Shown in pieces: positions 54,719 to 64,000 of a stretch of DNA of 64,000 nucleotides. A program made the translations under genes and the position numbers. The notes under the pieces were generated by a model. That model saw only the letters and a list, made by a program, of their open reading frames with translations, had not been told where the DNA came from and did not search any database. This DNA comes from Gordonia sp. PDNC005. GTDB lineage: Bacteria > Actinomycetota > Actinomycetes > Mycobacteriales > Mycobacteriaceae. Location of the stretch: NCBI RefSeq assembly GCF_016919385.1, contig NZ_CP070351.1, forward strand, positions 434,001 through 498,000, given 5' to 3'. Numbering within the stretch: the stretch's first letter is position 1; every line of letters starts with the position of its first letter.

Positions 54719-56380
54719 ATGGCTGACCAGAAGTACACCGACACCGACTCCTATGCTCGCGGCGAGGCGGAGCCGGCACTGTTGACTCAGACGATCGGCG
54801 CAACACTGGCCGCCACCGCGGAGAGGTTCTCGGACTCGGCCGCGCTCATCGACGCGAGCGTCGACAGGCAGTGGACCTACCGTGAGTTCCGGCGCGACGT
54901 GCGAGCTCTCGCCGCAGGCCTGCTGCGTCTGGGCGTGAAAACCGGGGACCGCGTGGCGCTCTGGTCGCCGAACCGGTTCGAATGGGTGCTGACGCAGTTC
55001 GCCGCCGCAGAGATCGGTGCGATCCTCGTGGTGATCAACCCCTCGTACCGTCGCCACGAACTGGCTTACGTACTCGGACAGTCGGGCACCACCGTGGTGC
55101 TCGCGGCCGAGCGGTTCCGCGACTCCGAGTACGCGGTGATGCTGGGCGACGTCGGGGAGCAACTCCCGGAGCTGCGCCACGTGGTGCTGTTCGAGTCGGA
55201 CGAGTTCACGGCTCTGCTGGCGGAGCCCAGCGCGGACGAGCTCGCCGCGGTCGACGAGATCGCATCGCGACTCGACGCCGACGACGCCATCAACATCCAG
55301 TACACGTCGGGGACGACTGGTTCACCGAAGGGTGTCACCCTGTCGCACAACAACATCGGGAACAATGGGTTCCTCGTCGGCGAGTTGGTGAACTACACCG
55401 AAGCCGACCGGATCTGCTTGCCGGTGCCGTTCTACCACTGCTTCGGCATGGTGATGGGCAATCTCGCCGCGATCTCCCACGGTGCGGCGATGGTGATCCC
55501 GGGTCCGGCGTTCGATCCGGCGACAGCGCTCGCCGCCGTCGAGAAGTACAGCTGCACCAGCCTTTACGGCGTGCCGACGATGTTCATCGCCGAGTTGGCA
55601 TTGCTGGATACCGGCGCGTCGTACGACCTGTCGACGTTGCGGACGGGAATCATGGCGGGTTCGCCGTGCCCGGAGGCCGTGATGCGACGTGTGATCGACG
55701 AGATGAACATGGCCGAAGTGTCGATCTGCTACGGAATGACCGAGACCAGCCCGGTCTCCACACAGACCCGCGCGGACGACGAGCTGGAACTGCGTGTGGG
55801 CACCGTCGGCCGGGTCGGTCCGCATCTGGAGATCAAGATCGTCGACCCGGTCACGCGCGAGGTGCTTCCGCGCGGCGAGACCGGTGAGTTCTGCACGCGC
55901 GGCTACTCGGTGATGCAGGGCTACTGGAACGAACCGGAGAAGACCGCCGACGCGATCGACGATGACGGTTGGATGCGCACTGGCGACCTCGGTGTGATGG
56001 GCGACGGTTCGAACGGCGACGCGGGCTACGTCCGGATCACGGGCCGCATCAAGGACATGGTGATCCGCGGTGGTGAGAACATCTATCCCCGCGAGATCGA
56101 GGAGTTTCTCTACACGCACCCGGACATCGTCGACGCCCAGGTCATCGGCGTGCCGGACGAGAAGTACGGCGAAGAACTGATGGCGTGGGTCCGGGTCCGC
56201 GAGGGCGCCGCATCGTTGGACGCCGACGCAGTGCGCGAGTTCGCGACCGGTCATATCTCGCGGCACAAGATTCCACGCTATGTCCACGTGGTGGAGGAGT
56301 TCCCGATGACTGTGACCGGCAAGGTGCGGAAGGTCGAGATGCGTGAGAAGTCGATCGAGTTCTTGGGACTCGGCAAGTGA
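54719..56380 (+). CDS. fadD35: Acyl-CoA synthetase, FadD35-like
   Basis: A 553-residue ANL-superfamily ligase. Motifs are [18 protein letters not shown] (P-loop, about residue 200), [10 protein letters not shown], the hinge [10 protein letters not shown] and the C-terminal catalytic Lys in TVTGKVRK. It matches the position of fadD35 in the mycobacterial cluster (Rv2505c), though gene order differs slightly. The likely substrate is a short or branched carboxylic acid such as isovalerate feeding this pathway; that is inference. ATG preceded by GGAGGAACTC. Confidence 0.87.
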   Translation: MADQKYTDTDSYARGEAEPALLTQTIGATLAATAERFSDSAALIDASVDRQWTYREFRRDVRALAAGLLRLGVKTGDRVALWSPNRFEWVLTQFAAAEIGAILVVINPSYRRHELAYVLGQSGTTVVLAAERFRDSEYAVMLGDVGEQLPELRHVVLFESDEFTALLAEPSADELAAVDEIASRLDADDAINIQYTSGTTGSPKGVTLSHNNIGNNGFLVGELVNYTEADRICLPVPFYHCFGMVMGNLAAISHGAAMVIPGPAFDPATALAAVEKYSCTSLYGVPTMFIAELALLDTGASYDLSTLRTGIMAGSPCPEAVMRRVIDEMNMAEVSICYGMTETSPVSTQTRADDELELRVGTVGRVGPHLEIKIVDPVTREVLPRGETGEFCTRGYSVMQGYWNEPEKTADAIDDDGWMRTGDLGVMGDGSNGDAGYVRITGRIKDMVIRGGENIYPREIEEFLYTHPDIVDAQVIGVPDEKYGEELMAWVRVREGAASLDADAVREFATGHISRHKIPRYVHVVEEFPMTVTGKVRKVEMREKSIEFLGLGK

Positions 56381-58311
56381 CCGACTCGCAGATCGCGCGC
56401 TTCGCCGAGACATACGGTGCCCGGGTCGGCCGCGATCTGACTGAATACGATGCCCTCTGGGAGCAGTCGGTAGCCGATCTACCGGGCTTCTGGCGAGCCG
56501 TGTGGGACCACTTCGCTCTCGACTCCGTCGCCACAGCGCCGCTCGCCGGCGGCGACGACGCCGTGCTCGCGGACCGTGCGATGCCGGGTGCCCGATGGTT
56601 CCCCGGTGTGGAACTGAACTACGTCGACGCGGTGCTCGCCCATGCGGGACTCGACGGCGCCGCGATCGTCGGGATCACCGAGGACGGAACGCGCACCGAG
56701 ATCTCCTGGGCGGAGCTCCCCGGCCTCGTCGGCGCCGTGGCGCACACGTTGGCTGAGGCGGGTGTGGGGCGAGGAGACGTCGTCGCCGCCTACCTGCCGG
56801 ACGTCCCGGAGACGGTGATCGCGTTCCTCGCCACCGCGTCGCTCGGCGCGCTCTGGTCGGGATGCGGTCAGGACTACGCCCCGGAAGGGGCCGCCGGGCG
56901 CATGGCTCAACTCTCCCCGAAGGCGCTCTTCTCGTCGTCGGGCTACCGGTACAACGGCAAGGACGTCGACAAGCGGGCTGACTCGGCAGAACTCGCCGGT
57001 CTCCTCCGCGTCTCGACGCACATCGTGATCGGAGAGCCGGTCGCCGGTGCGGTGTCGTGGGACGAGGCGACCGCCGACCGCTCCCAGCCGGTTGCACCGG
57101 TGAAGGTGCCGTTCGACCACCCGCTGTGGGTCCTGTTCTCCTCCGGGACCACCGGCAAGCCGAAGGGCATCGTCCACGGGCACGGCGGCGTGGTGCTCGA
57201 GCACCTCAAGTCGGCAGGGTTGCACGCCGACCTCCGTCCCGGCTCGGTGTTCTTCTGGCAGACGGCGCTGAGCTGGATGATGTGGAACTTCCAGGTCGCC
57301 GGGCTGCTCGTCGGCGCGCGGATCGTGACCTACAGCGGATCGCCGTTGTATCCCGACGCGGACACACTGTGGCGGATCGTCGAGGCCGAGAAGGTCACGT
57401 ACTTCGGCACGAGCCCAGGTCAGTTGCAGGCGTCGCGCAAGGCCGGGCTGTCGCCCGGGACCGACCACGACCTGTCGGCCTTGCGGACTCTCGGCAGCAC
57501 CGGCTCGACGTTGGCGGCAGATCTGTTCACCTGGGTGGACACGAACGTCGCCCCCGGACTGCCGATATCCTCGATCAGCGGCGGCACTGACGTGGTGTCG
57601 GCGTTCGCGGGCGGTTCGACGGGCGTCCCGGTCGTCGCGGGTGAACTGTCTGTGCGGTACCTCGGTGTGGCTCTGGAGAGCTGGTCGCCGCAGGCGAAGC
57701 CGCTCATCGGCGAAGTCGGGGAGATGGTCGTCTCCGCACCGATGCCGTCGATGCCAATCCACTTCTGGGACGACCCAGACGGTGAGAGGTACCGGAAGGC
57801 GTACTTTGCGCACGAGTGGGATGCCGACGACGTCCCGACCGTCTGGCGACACGGCGACTGGGTGACGGTCACCGATCGCGGGTCCCTCATCATTCACGGA
57901 CGCAGCGACGCGACCCTCAACCGCAACGGCATCCGAATGGGTTCGGCCGACATCTACGAGGTTGTCGAGGGGATCAGCGAGATCGCCGAGGCGTTTGTGC
58001 TCGGCGTCGACGGTCCGGGCGGTGAGTACTGGATGCCGCTGTTCGTCACCCTGATGCCAGGTGCAGAGCTGACCGACGAGCTGACGGCCCACATAGCGTC
58101 GCAGGTCAAGACGCGCCTCTCGGCTCGACACGTACCCGATGAAGTGATCGTCGCACCGGGGATCCCGCATACGCGCACGGGCAAAAAGCTCGAGGTCCCG
58201 GTGACGGCGATCCTCGCCGGCCGGACCGAGGTGAACATCGACCCGAAGTCGGTGGACGACTACGCGCTGATCGACTGGTACTCCGAGCAGGGGCGCGCGC
58301 ACCGAAGCTGA
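56377..58311 (+). CDS. aacS: Acetoacetate-CoA ligase
   Basis: A 644-residue ANL ligase of the acetoacetyl-CoA synthetase family: an N-terminal FWRAVWDHF segment, [51 protein letters not shown], and a C-terminal [12 protein letters not shown] with the catalytic Lys. It converts acetoacetate, ATP and CoA to acetoacetyl-CoA. In this operon it would recover the acetoacetate made by the CitE-like lyase, where M. tuberculosis instead has the CoA-transferase scoAB. GTG start overlapping the fadD35 stop (GTGA). Confidence 0.93.
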   Translation: MTDSQIARFAETYGARVGRDLTEYDALWEQSVADLPGFWRAVWDHFALDSVATAPLAGGDDAVLADRAMPGARWFPGVELNYVDAVLAHAGLDGAAIVGITEDGTRTEISWAELPGLVGAVAHTLAEAGVGRGDVVAAYLPDVPETVIAFLATASLGALWSGCGQDYAPEGAAGRMAQLSPKALFSSSGYRYNGKDVDKRADSAELAGLLRVSTHIVIGEPVAGAVSWDEATADRSQPVAPVKVPFDHPLWVLFSSGTTGKPKGIVHGHGGVVLEHLKSAGLHADLRPGSVFFWQTALSWMMWNFQVAGLLVGARIVTYSGSPLYPDADTLWRIVEAEKVTYFGTSPGQLQASRKAGLSPGTDHDLSALRTLGSTGSTLAADLFTWVDTNVAPGLPISSISGGTDVVSAFAGGSTGVPVVAGELSVRYLGVALESWSPQAKPLIGEVGEMVVSAPMPSMPIHFWDDPDGERYRKAYFAHEWDADDVPTVWRHGDWVTVTDRGSLIIHGRSDATLNRNGIRMGSADIYEVVEGISEIAEAFVLGVDGPGGEYWMPLFVTLMPGAELTDELTAHIASQVKTRLSARHVPDEVIVAPGIPHTRTGKKLEVPVTAILAGRTEVNIDPKSVDDYALIDWYSEQGRAHRS

Positions 58312-58421
58312 GATCGGAACGCGCCAGTACACGCATGCCGGACCCTCTCAGGCGACGTGTATTAGCGTGGACTGCGTTCGTCGGAACGGCCGACGCGAGT
58401 TCGACGTGAGGGAGCGACACG

Positions 58422-59393
58422 ATGACCTACCCGCAGTCCGGCGGTTACGGCTACGGCCAGGATCCGCAGGGGGCCCAGAACCAGCAGTACGGCCAGCAGG
58501 GCTACGACGCCGCGCAGGGACAGTACGGCCAGGCCGCTCAGTACGGTCAGCAGGCACAGGACCCCTACGGCCAGCAGGCGCAGTACGGCTACGGCGCTCC
58601 CCAACAGCCGGTTCCGGCCCCGAGCCAGGGACTTCCCGCCAACACCCCGGTCATCGTCGCCGCCGTCATCGGCGCGCTCGGTGTCATCACGCTGTTCTGC
58701 GGTTTCCTCGCCGGCTACTCATTCGACGGCGGCGAGTACTCCTCCCGCGATTCGGTGAAGATCTTCGAGACCAGCTTCGGCGTTCCGTGGGCACTGCTGG
58801 CCGTCGCCGGTCTCGTCGCGCTGACGACGTTCGCGCTCGGCGTCGAGAAGTGGGTCGTCGGCTCCGTGCTGGCACTGACGGTGGTCTCCGCGTTCGGAAC
58901 AGTCTTCATCTTCGCGGGCGCCGACGCCGGTTCGGCGTCGAACGGTGCGGGGGCGATCGTCCTCCTCATCACGTCGATCCTGTCGGCGATCGCGGCGGTC
59001 GTGTGGCTGCTGATCGAGGGCGGCCAGATCAAGTTGGCTCCGGCCGATGCTGCAGCGGCCGCAGGTTCGGTCGGCTACGCGGCACCCGCCGCCGACCAGT
59101 ACACCGCTGCACCCCAGACCGCAGATCCGTACGCCGCACAGCAGCAGGCAGCGGCCCAGCAGGCGCAGCAGCCTGCTGCAGGTTACGGCTACGGATACGG
59201 CCAGCAGGGCCAGGCTGCCGCAAGCCAGCAGCCCGAGGCGCAGGGCTACACGCCCGCCACCCAGGCGATTTCGACCAACCAACAGCCTGCAGGCGGATAC
59301 GGTCAGCCCGCTGGTGATGTGAATGCCACCACTGCGTTCGTCAAGCCGAACACCGACCCGGGCGCGGCGTCCCCGCAGTCCGAGCAGCAGTAA
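58422..59393 (+). CDS. DUF5336 membrane protein (Rv0954-like)
   Basis: A 323-residue protein with a Gln/Gly/Tyr-rich N-terminus (about 70 residues), four hydrophobic helices in the middle and a second Gln/Ala/Tyr-rich tail. This layout and its place ahead of the DUF6350 gene and purN match M. tuberculosis Rv0954, a DUF5336 protein of unknown function. The ATG follows GAGGGAGCGACACG. A TAGCGT box near 58366 is a plausible promoter. Confidence 0.8.
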   Translation: MTYPQSGGYGYGQDPQGAQNQQYGQQGYDAAQGQYGQAAQYGQQAQDPYGQQAQYGYGAPQQPVPAPSQGLPANTPVIVAAVIGALGVITLFCGFLAGYSFDGGEYSSRDSVKIFETSFGVPWALLAVAGLVALTTFALGVEKWVVGSVLALTVVSAFGTVFIFAGADAGSASNGAGAIVLLITSILSAIAAVVWLLIEGGQIKLAPADAAAAAGSVGYAAPAADQYTAAPQTADPYAAQQQAAAQQAQQPAAGYGYGYGQQGQAAASQQPEAQGYTPATQAISTNQQPAGGYGQPAGDVNATTAFVKPNTDPGAASPQSEQQ

Positions 59394-59415
59394 CACCCAG
59401 GTTCGCCGCGACCGC

Positions 59416-60849
59416 GTGAGTCCAACGCCGAACTCCCTGGCCGCCCGCCTCCGGCAGGTGCGCCTCACTCGTCGTGCCGACGTGACCCCACGGAAGGCGG
59501 CGACGTGGGATCTCGTGAAAGTCGCACTGCTGTCCCCGATGATCACCGTGATCGTGATCGCGGTGATCATCGGGATCATTCGCCTTCTGGCGGGCGACGG
59601 TCTGTCTGGTCTCGGCTCCGCAGTCGCTGCGGGATGGCTCGCGGTGAACCAGGTCCCCGTCACCATCGGCGGCATCACCCTGGGAATCCTTCCACTGCTG
59701 CCGACCCTGCTCGCTGCCGCGGGAACGGCGAAAGTCGTCGCCGAAGGCGCATCGACGGCACGGGAGCTTCCCGACCTGATCGGCATCGTCGGCGCCGCCC
59801 TCGGCGGTTCGATGCTCGTCACCACGCTGTCACTGGCCGTGATCGCCGACGGTTCCGCGGTGACGCCCATCGGGCAGCCCGATTCCCTGCAGGCCTTCGG
59901 TTACACCCTGTTGGTGCAGGGAGCGGCGGTGCTGGTCGGCGTAGCGATTCCGAGTCTGAAGCCGATTCTCGCCGAGTTCGCAGTGCCGGCCACCGAGCGC
60001 GTCGGCGCGCGCGGCGGACTGATCGCATTCGGACTGCTCGCCGCGGGCGGCGCGGTCGCGGTGTTCGTCGGACTCGTCACCCACTGGGGTGCGATGAAGG
60101 CCATGATCGCCGACGGGAACACCGTTGACGGATATCTCGGGCTCACTGTGCTGTCCGTGCTGTACCTGCCGAACATGATCGTCGGCGCGACGGCGATCAG
60201 CACCGGGGCGAGTGCTCAACTCGGAACCACGATCCTCGACGCGTTCGACGTCGCTCGGGGCGAAGTCCCGCCGTTGCCGGTCGTCGCTGCGCTCCCGGAG
60301 ACGAGCATCGGCTCGCTCGGTGCGCTGTTCTTCCTGGTCCCGTTGATCGCAGGAGCCTTTCTCGGCTGGTACTGCCGCAGCGACGATCCGGTCCGCCACC
60401 TGCGTGCGATCGGCATCGGCGCAGCCGTCGCCGCCGCACTGATGGTCACCGTCGCGTGGGTCTCCGGCGGTCGTCTCGGCGAACTCGGCCATTCCGGCGT
60501 CAACGTGCCGACCACCGGTGTCTTCACCTTCGCCTGGCTCGCACTCGGCGGGGCCCTGGTCGTCGCAGTCCTGTGGCTCGCCGATGGTGGGCTCACCGGC
60601 CGCCGTCGAGCGGCCGACGAGATCGGCGACGACCTCGACGACTGGTTCGACGTCCCCGCATCAACCTCCGATGACGCCCCGGACGCAGGCGATGCATCCG
60701 ACGACGTTGTCCCCGACGTTGCCGAACGGAAAGCGGCCGATGACGATGCGGCTCTCTCCGACGACACGTCCACGCCGGGCCCGGATGCCACCGACGCTCC
60801 CGGCTTCGGCGCTGATCCACCTACCGAGACCAACCCGGGGAAGCACTGA
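59416..60849 (+). CDS. DUF6350 membrane protein (Rv0955-like)
   Basis: A 477-residue protein with about ten predicted helices after a basic N-terminus, and an acidic Asp/Ala-rich C-terminal tail of about 75 residues (from DEIGDDLDDWFD). It corresponds in position and type to M. tuberculosis Rv0955 (DUF6350). Function is unknown. The GTG at 59416 is the first in-frame start after the preceding gene; no clear ribosome-binding site supports it, so the start is uncertain. Confidence 0.75.
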   Translation: MSPTPNSLAARLRQVRLTRRADVTPRKAATWDLVKVALLSPMITVIVIAVIIGIIRLLAGDGLSGLGSAVAAGWLAVNQVPVTIGGITLGILPLLPTLLAAAGTAKVVAEGASTARELPDLIGIVGAALGGSMLVTTLSLAVIADGSAVTPIGQPDSLQAFGYTLLVQGAAVLVGVAIPSLKPILAEFAVPATERVGARGGLIAFGLLAAGGAVAVFVGLVTHWGAMKAMIADGNTVDGYLGLTVLSVLYLPNMIVGATAISTGASAQLGTTILDAFDVARGEVPPLPVVAALPETSIGSLGALFFLVPLIAGAFLGWYCRSDDPVRHLRAIGIGAAVAAALMVTVAWVSGGRLGELGHSGVNVPTTGVFTFAWLALGGALVVAVLWLADGGLTGRRRAADEIGDDLDDWFDVPASTSDDAPDAGDASDDVVPDVAERKAADDDAALSDDTSTPGPDATDAPGFGADPPTETNPGKH

Positions 60850-61014
60850 CTTCCGCGACTAGGACTACGGCTATGATACAAGTCACCTTTGACGAAACGG
60901 GTGTTCGATTGACGGCGGCGAGATGCCGCCCAATGAACGCAGTCGACCACGCCCTGATGGCGATCTCGCCAGGGCAGAGGCGGGGCGGACGGCGACGTGG
61001 CCTGCGGCACGCCC

Positions 61015-61020
61015 TAAACT
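61015..61020 (+). promoter_or_regulatory. Candidate -10 box for purNH
   Basis: TAAACT seven bases before the GTG at 61028; leaderless arrangement. Confidence 0.55.
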
Positions 61021-61027
61021 CGTTCCT

Positions 61028-61660
61028 GTGACAGGCACCCAGGACACAGCGCGCACCGAGAAGTCGCCCGTTGTGGTCCTCGCCTCCGGAACCGGCTCGC
61101 TCTTCGCATCGATTCTCGAGCACGCGAGTCGCCCCGATGCGTCGTTCACCGTGGTCGGTGTGGTCGTCGACCGAGACTGCGCAGCTGTCGACATCGCCGA
61201 CGCCGCCGGAGTGCCAGTGACCCGGTGTCGTCTCAAGGATCACCCGGACCGTGCCGCGTGGGACGCCGCACTGGCCGACGACGTCGCGAGCATGCGCCCG
61301 GAATGGGTCGTGACCGCGGGCTTCATGAAGATCCTCGGCCCGGCGTTCCTCAACCGTTTCGGCGGAACGATCGTCAATTCGCACCCAGCCCTGCTGCCCG
61401 CCTTCCCCGGCGCGCACGGTGTCGCCGACGCGCTCGCGTACGGCGTCAAAGTAACCGGAACCACCGTCCACCTCGTCGACGGTGGTGTGGACACCGGTCC
61501 GATCCTGGCTCAACGAATCGTCGAGGTCAGCCCTGACGACACCGAGGCCTCCCTGCACGAACGCATCAAAATCGTCGAGCGCGCTCTGCTGCCGGAAGTA
61601 GTGGACGCGCTCGCCGCCCGTGGCGTTGTCACCGATGGACGAAAGGCACACCTCAAGTGA
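61028..61660 (+). CDS. purN: Phosphoribosylglycinamide formyltransferase
   Basis: A 210-residue enzyme that transfers formyl from 10-formyl-THF to GAR in purine synthesis. It has the N-terminal VVLASGTGS loop (substrate phosphate binding), the catalytic region [14 protein letters not shown] with Asn, Ser and His, and [16 protein letters not shown] with the catalytic Asp. The GTG start lies seven bases after a TAAACT box, and purH overlaps its stop (GTGA). Positional equivalent of Rv0956. Confidence 0.96.
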   Translation: MTGTQDTARTEKSPVVVLASGTGSLFASILEHASRPDASFTVVGVVVDRDCAAVDIADAAGVPVTRCRLKDHPDRAAWDAALADDVASMRPEWVVTAGFMKILGPAFLNRFGGTIVNSHPALLPAFPGAHGVADALAYGVKVTGTTVHLVDGGVDTGPILAQRIVEVSPDDTEASLHERIKIVERALLPEVVDALAARGVVTDGRKAHLK

Positions 61661-63222
61661 ACGCAACTGCAGATCGTCGCGCTGTCAAGCGCGCCCTGGT
61701 CAGCGTCTACGACAAGACCGGACTGACCGAGCTCGCGACCGCGCTGCATGCAGCAGGCGTGGAGATCGTGTCGACCGGCTCCACCGCGAAGACGATCGCC
61801 GGAGCGGGTGTCCCCGTCACCGAGGTCAGCGAGTTGACCGGCTTCCCCGAATGCCTCGAGGGCCGCGTCAAGACCCTGCACCCGCGCGTGCACGCCGGCG
61901 TTCTCGCCGACACTCGCAAAGACGATCATCTCCGTCAGCTCGACGAACTCGGCATCGCGCCGTTCGAGCTGGTCGTGGTGAACCTGTACCCGTTCACCGA
62001 GACCGTCGCGTCCGGTGCGACTCCGGACGAATGTGTTGAACAGATCGACATCGGCGGACCGTCGATGGTCCGTGCGGCGGCCAAGAACCACCCGTCGGTG
62101 GGTGTTGTGGTCGACCCGTCCGACTACACGAAGGTCACCGAAGCAGCAGCCGCGGGCGGTTTCACACTCGCCGAGCGCAAGGCCCTCGCCGCCAAGGCGT
62201 TCCGCCACACCGCTGACTACGACGTCGCGGTCGCCTCGTGGATGAGCAGCGTCGTCGCTCCCGATCCTGAGTCCGACTTCCCGGTGTGGGCGGGCGCGAC
62301 GTGGGAGCGCGCCGACGTGCTGCGTTACGGCGAGAACCCGCACCAGGCCGCGGCCCTGTACACCTCGACGAACGGCCCGGCAGGCCTCGCGCAGGCAGAG
62401 CAGCTGCACGGCAAGGCCATGTCGTTCAACAACTTCACCGACGGTGACGCCGCATGGCGCGCCGCATACGACCACGCCGATCCGGCCGTCGCGATCATCA
62501 AGCACGCGAACCCCTGTGGGATCGCGGTGGGCGCAGACATCGCCGAAGCGCACCGTCGTGCACACGCATGCGACCCGGTCAGTGCCTACGGCGGTGTCAT
62601 CGCCGCGAACCGCGAGGTGAGCGTCGAGATGGCCGAGCAGGTCGCCGACATCTTCACCGAGGTGATCATCGCGCCGTCGTACGCCGAGGGCGCCGTCGAG
62701 GTCCTCTCGCGCAAGAAGAACGTCCGGATCCTCGTCGCCGAGGCGCCGAGCGAGAAGGCCGCCGAGATCCGACCGGTGTCCGGCGGAATTCTCCTCCAGC
62801 AGCGCGATGTGATCGACGCCGAAGGCGACGACCCCGCCAACTGGACGCTCGCCGCGGGTGACGCCGCCGACGAGAAGACCCTCGCCGACCTGGTGTTCGC
62901 GTGGCGTGCCTGCCGCGCGGTCAAGTCGAACGCGATCCTGCTCGCCGCTGACGGGGCGTCGGTTGGCGTCGGCATGGGCCAGGTGAACCGGGTGGACTCG
63001 GCACACCTCGCCGTCAACCGTGCGGGCGATCGTGCCAAGGGCTCCGTCGGCGCGTCGGACGCCTTCTTCCCGTTCCCCGACGGCCTGCAGGTGCTGCTCG
63101 ACGCCGGTGTCCGGGCCGTCGTTCAGCCGGGCGGGTCGATCCGAGACAACGAGGTCATCGAGGCGGCCAAGGCTGCGGGCGTGACCATGTATCTCACCGG
63201 ATCGCGCCACTTCGCGCACTGA
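61657..63222 (+). CDS. purH: Bifunctional AICAR transformylase/IMP cyclohydrolase
   Basis: A 521-residue enzyme for the last two steps of IMP synthesis. The N-terminal 200 residues are the MGS-like cyclohydrolase ([35 protein letters not shown]). The rest is the formyltransferase, with [23 protein letters not shown] (catalytic His) and [11 protein letters not shown]. The start is a GTG in a GTGA overlap with purN. Confidence 0.97.
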   Translation: MNATADRRAVKRALVSVYDKTGLTELATALHAAGVEIVSTGSTAKTIAGAGVPVTEVSELTGFPECLEGRVKTLHPRVHAGVLADTRKDDHLRQLDELGIAPFELVVVNLYPFTETVASGATPDECVEQIDIGGPSMVRAAAKNHPSVGVVVDPSDYTKVTEAAAAGGFTLAERKALAAKAFRHTADYDVAVASWMSSVVAPDPESDFPVWAGATWERADVLRYGENPHQAAALYTSTNGPAGLAQAEQLHGKAMSFNNFTDGDAAWRAAYDHADPAVAIIKHANPCGIAVGADIAEAHRRAHACDPVSAYGGVIAANREVSVEMAEQVADIFTEVIIAPSYAEGAVEVLSRKKNVRILVAEAPSEKAAEIRPVSGGILLQQRDVIDAEGDDPANWTLAAGDAADEKTLADLVFAWRACRAVKSNAILLAADGASVGVGMGQVNRVDSAHLAVNRAGDRAKGSVGASDAFFPFPDGLQVLLDAGVRAVVQPGGSIRDNEVIEAAKAAGVTMYLTGSRHFAH

Positions 63223-63225
63223 TCG

Positions 63226-63975
63226 ATGACGCCCGCCGACCTGGTGCTCCTCGTCGGGGCGGGCTTCGCCGCCGGGCTCGTCGGATACGTGACGGGCCTG
63301 GCGTCGATCGTCAGTTATCCGGCGCTTCTCCTTGTCGGGCTGTCGCCGCTCTCCGCCAACGTGACCAACACGGTGGCGATGGTGGCAGTCGGCGTCGGGA
63401 GTTTCGCCAAATCGGGACGTGAGCTCATCGATTACGTCGGACGACGATCTCTCGCCGCCAGTGGAGCCGCGGCTCTGTTGGGCGGAGCGGTGGGTGCAGG
63501 CTGCCTGCTCGTGGCACCTGATGCGGTCTTCGCTGTCCTCGTCCCGTATCTGGTGGGCGCGGCATCGGTTGCGCTGCTGGTGCAGCCGAGGCTGCGCACC
63601 TGGATCGCCAGTGACGCCGACCAGCCCGTGGTATGGCTGATCGGCGTCTTCGCAGTCTCGATCTATGGCGGCTATTTCGGTGCGGGTGCGGGCGTCGCCT
63701 TCGTCGCCCTCGCACTACTGGTCACATCAGTGCCGCTGCCCAAGGCGATCATCTACAAGTCTGCACTCCTCGGCGTCGCGAACGCTGTTGCCGCTGTCGG
63801 ATTCATCGTGTTCGGTCCGGTGCACTGGACGGCCGCTGCCGCGATGGGCATCGGTTGCCTGGCGGGAGGTTGGGCCGGACCGCCCGTCGTCGACCGCCTG
63901 CCGGTGACACCGCTCCGCATCACGATCGGTCTCGCGGGGCTGGGTCTTGCGGTCTGGCTCGCTGTCTCGTCGTAA
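63226..63975 (+). CDS. TauE/SafE family permease
   Basis: A 249-residue membrane protein with about eight helices and two family half-repeats, recognisable from the GLVGYVTGLASIVSYPALL and IYGGYFGAGAGV segments. The family exports or imports sulfite, sulfoacetate and other organic anions. The substrate here is unknown. The ATG at 63226 is only three bases after the purH stop, so it may be read through from purNH, although a functional link to purine synthesis is not expected. Confidence 0.85.
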   Translation: MTPADLVLLVGAGFAAGLVGYVTGLASIVSYPALLLVGLSPLSANVTNTVAMVAVGVGSFAKSGRELIDYVGRRSLAASGAAALLGGAVGAGCLLVAPDAVFAVLVPYLVGAASVALLVQPRLRTWIASDADQPVVWLIGVFAVSIYGGYFGAGAGVAFVALALLVTSVPLPKAIIYKSALLGVANAVAAVGFIVFGPVHWTAAAAMGIGCLAGGWAGPPVVDRLPVTPLRITIGLAGLGLAVWLAVSS

Positions 63976-64000
63976 TACCAACGCGTATACGCGGAGAGTC

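Overview
The window is high-GC DNA (by eye roughly two thirds G+C) from an actinobacterium of the order Mycobacteriales, most probably Gordonia or a close relative. Three things point there: GTG starts and GTGA/ATGA gene overlaps are frequent, many genes have a TANNNT -10 box 6-8 bases before the start codon (leaderless transcripts), and gene order follows two Mycobacterium tuberculosis segments. By recalled homology these are gltA-echA6-Rv0906-ctpE-Rv0909/Rv0910 (about 5.2-15.4 kb) and Rv0944-Rv0945-pgi-chorismate mutase-uvrD1-M23 peptidase-sucC-sucD-Rv0954-Rv0955-purN-purH (about 27.3-63.2 kb). No database search was possible, so family names rest on motifs and remembered sequences.

Layout. 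0-5 kb: 3' part of an MFS exporter, a tandem pair of Pr6Pr membrane proteins (one truncated), an MpaB/DUF2236 oxygenase and 5-oxoprolinase subunits pxpC/pxpB. 5-8 kb: citrate synthase with a short leader ORF, an FKBP isomerase and echA6. 8-10.5 kb: a coupled FAD lactone oxidase and PLP racemase-fold enzyme. 10.6-15.4 kb: metallo-beta-lactamase-fold protein, ctpE and an MT0933-type antitoxin/SRPBCC toxin pair interrupted by an antisense 3-methyladenine glycosylase. 15.4-24.4 kb, an accessory stretch: an AbiEi/DUF559 gene bracketed by twin palindromes, a SWIM zinc-finger protein coupled to a 1069-residue unknown protein, gabD, and a carboxylesterase divergent from a TetR gene with operator-like palindromes. 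24.6-30.2 kb: tRNA-Arg(CCU) abutting cobF, a DUF4189 protein, cysQ, an Fpg/Nei glycosylase, a secreted DUF4185 protein and an SDR. 30.2-41.2 kb: pgi, chorismate mutase, a large membrane protein, pcrA/uvrD1, an M23 peptidase, sucCD, and a nonapeptide-repeat protein overlapping an RDD protein.

41.3-58.3 kb holds a membrane protein, a TetR regulator, a secreted GH5 glycosidase, a fused indolepyruvate:ferredoxin oxidoreductase and, divergent from it, a leucine-degradation operon. The operon order is accD1-accA1-fadE19-maoC-citE-fadD35-aacS, like M. tuberculosis Rv2502c-Rv2498c but with an acetoacetate-CoA ligase. It could take isovaleryl-CoA to methylcrotonyl-CoA, methylglutaconyl-CoA, HMG-CoA, and then acetyl-CoA plus acetoacetate, with AacS reactivating acetoacetate. 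58.4-64 kb returns to conserved order: a DUF5336 protein, a DUF6350 protein, purN-purH and a TauE/SafE permease.

No insertion sequence, prophage, CRISPR array or rRNA was seen. The most unusual structures are the cobF ribosome-binding site lying inside a tRNA acceptor stem, the compensatory palindromes around the DUF559 gene, the glycosylase lodged in the toxin-antitoxin pair, the nonapeptide-repeat/RDD pair, the SWIM/giant-protein pair, and a dispersed palindromic repeat that has entered the coding sequence of accA1.
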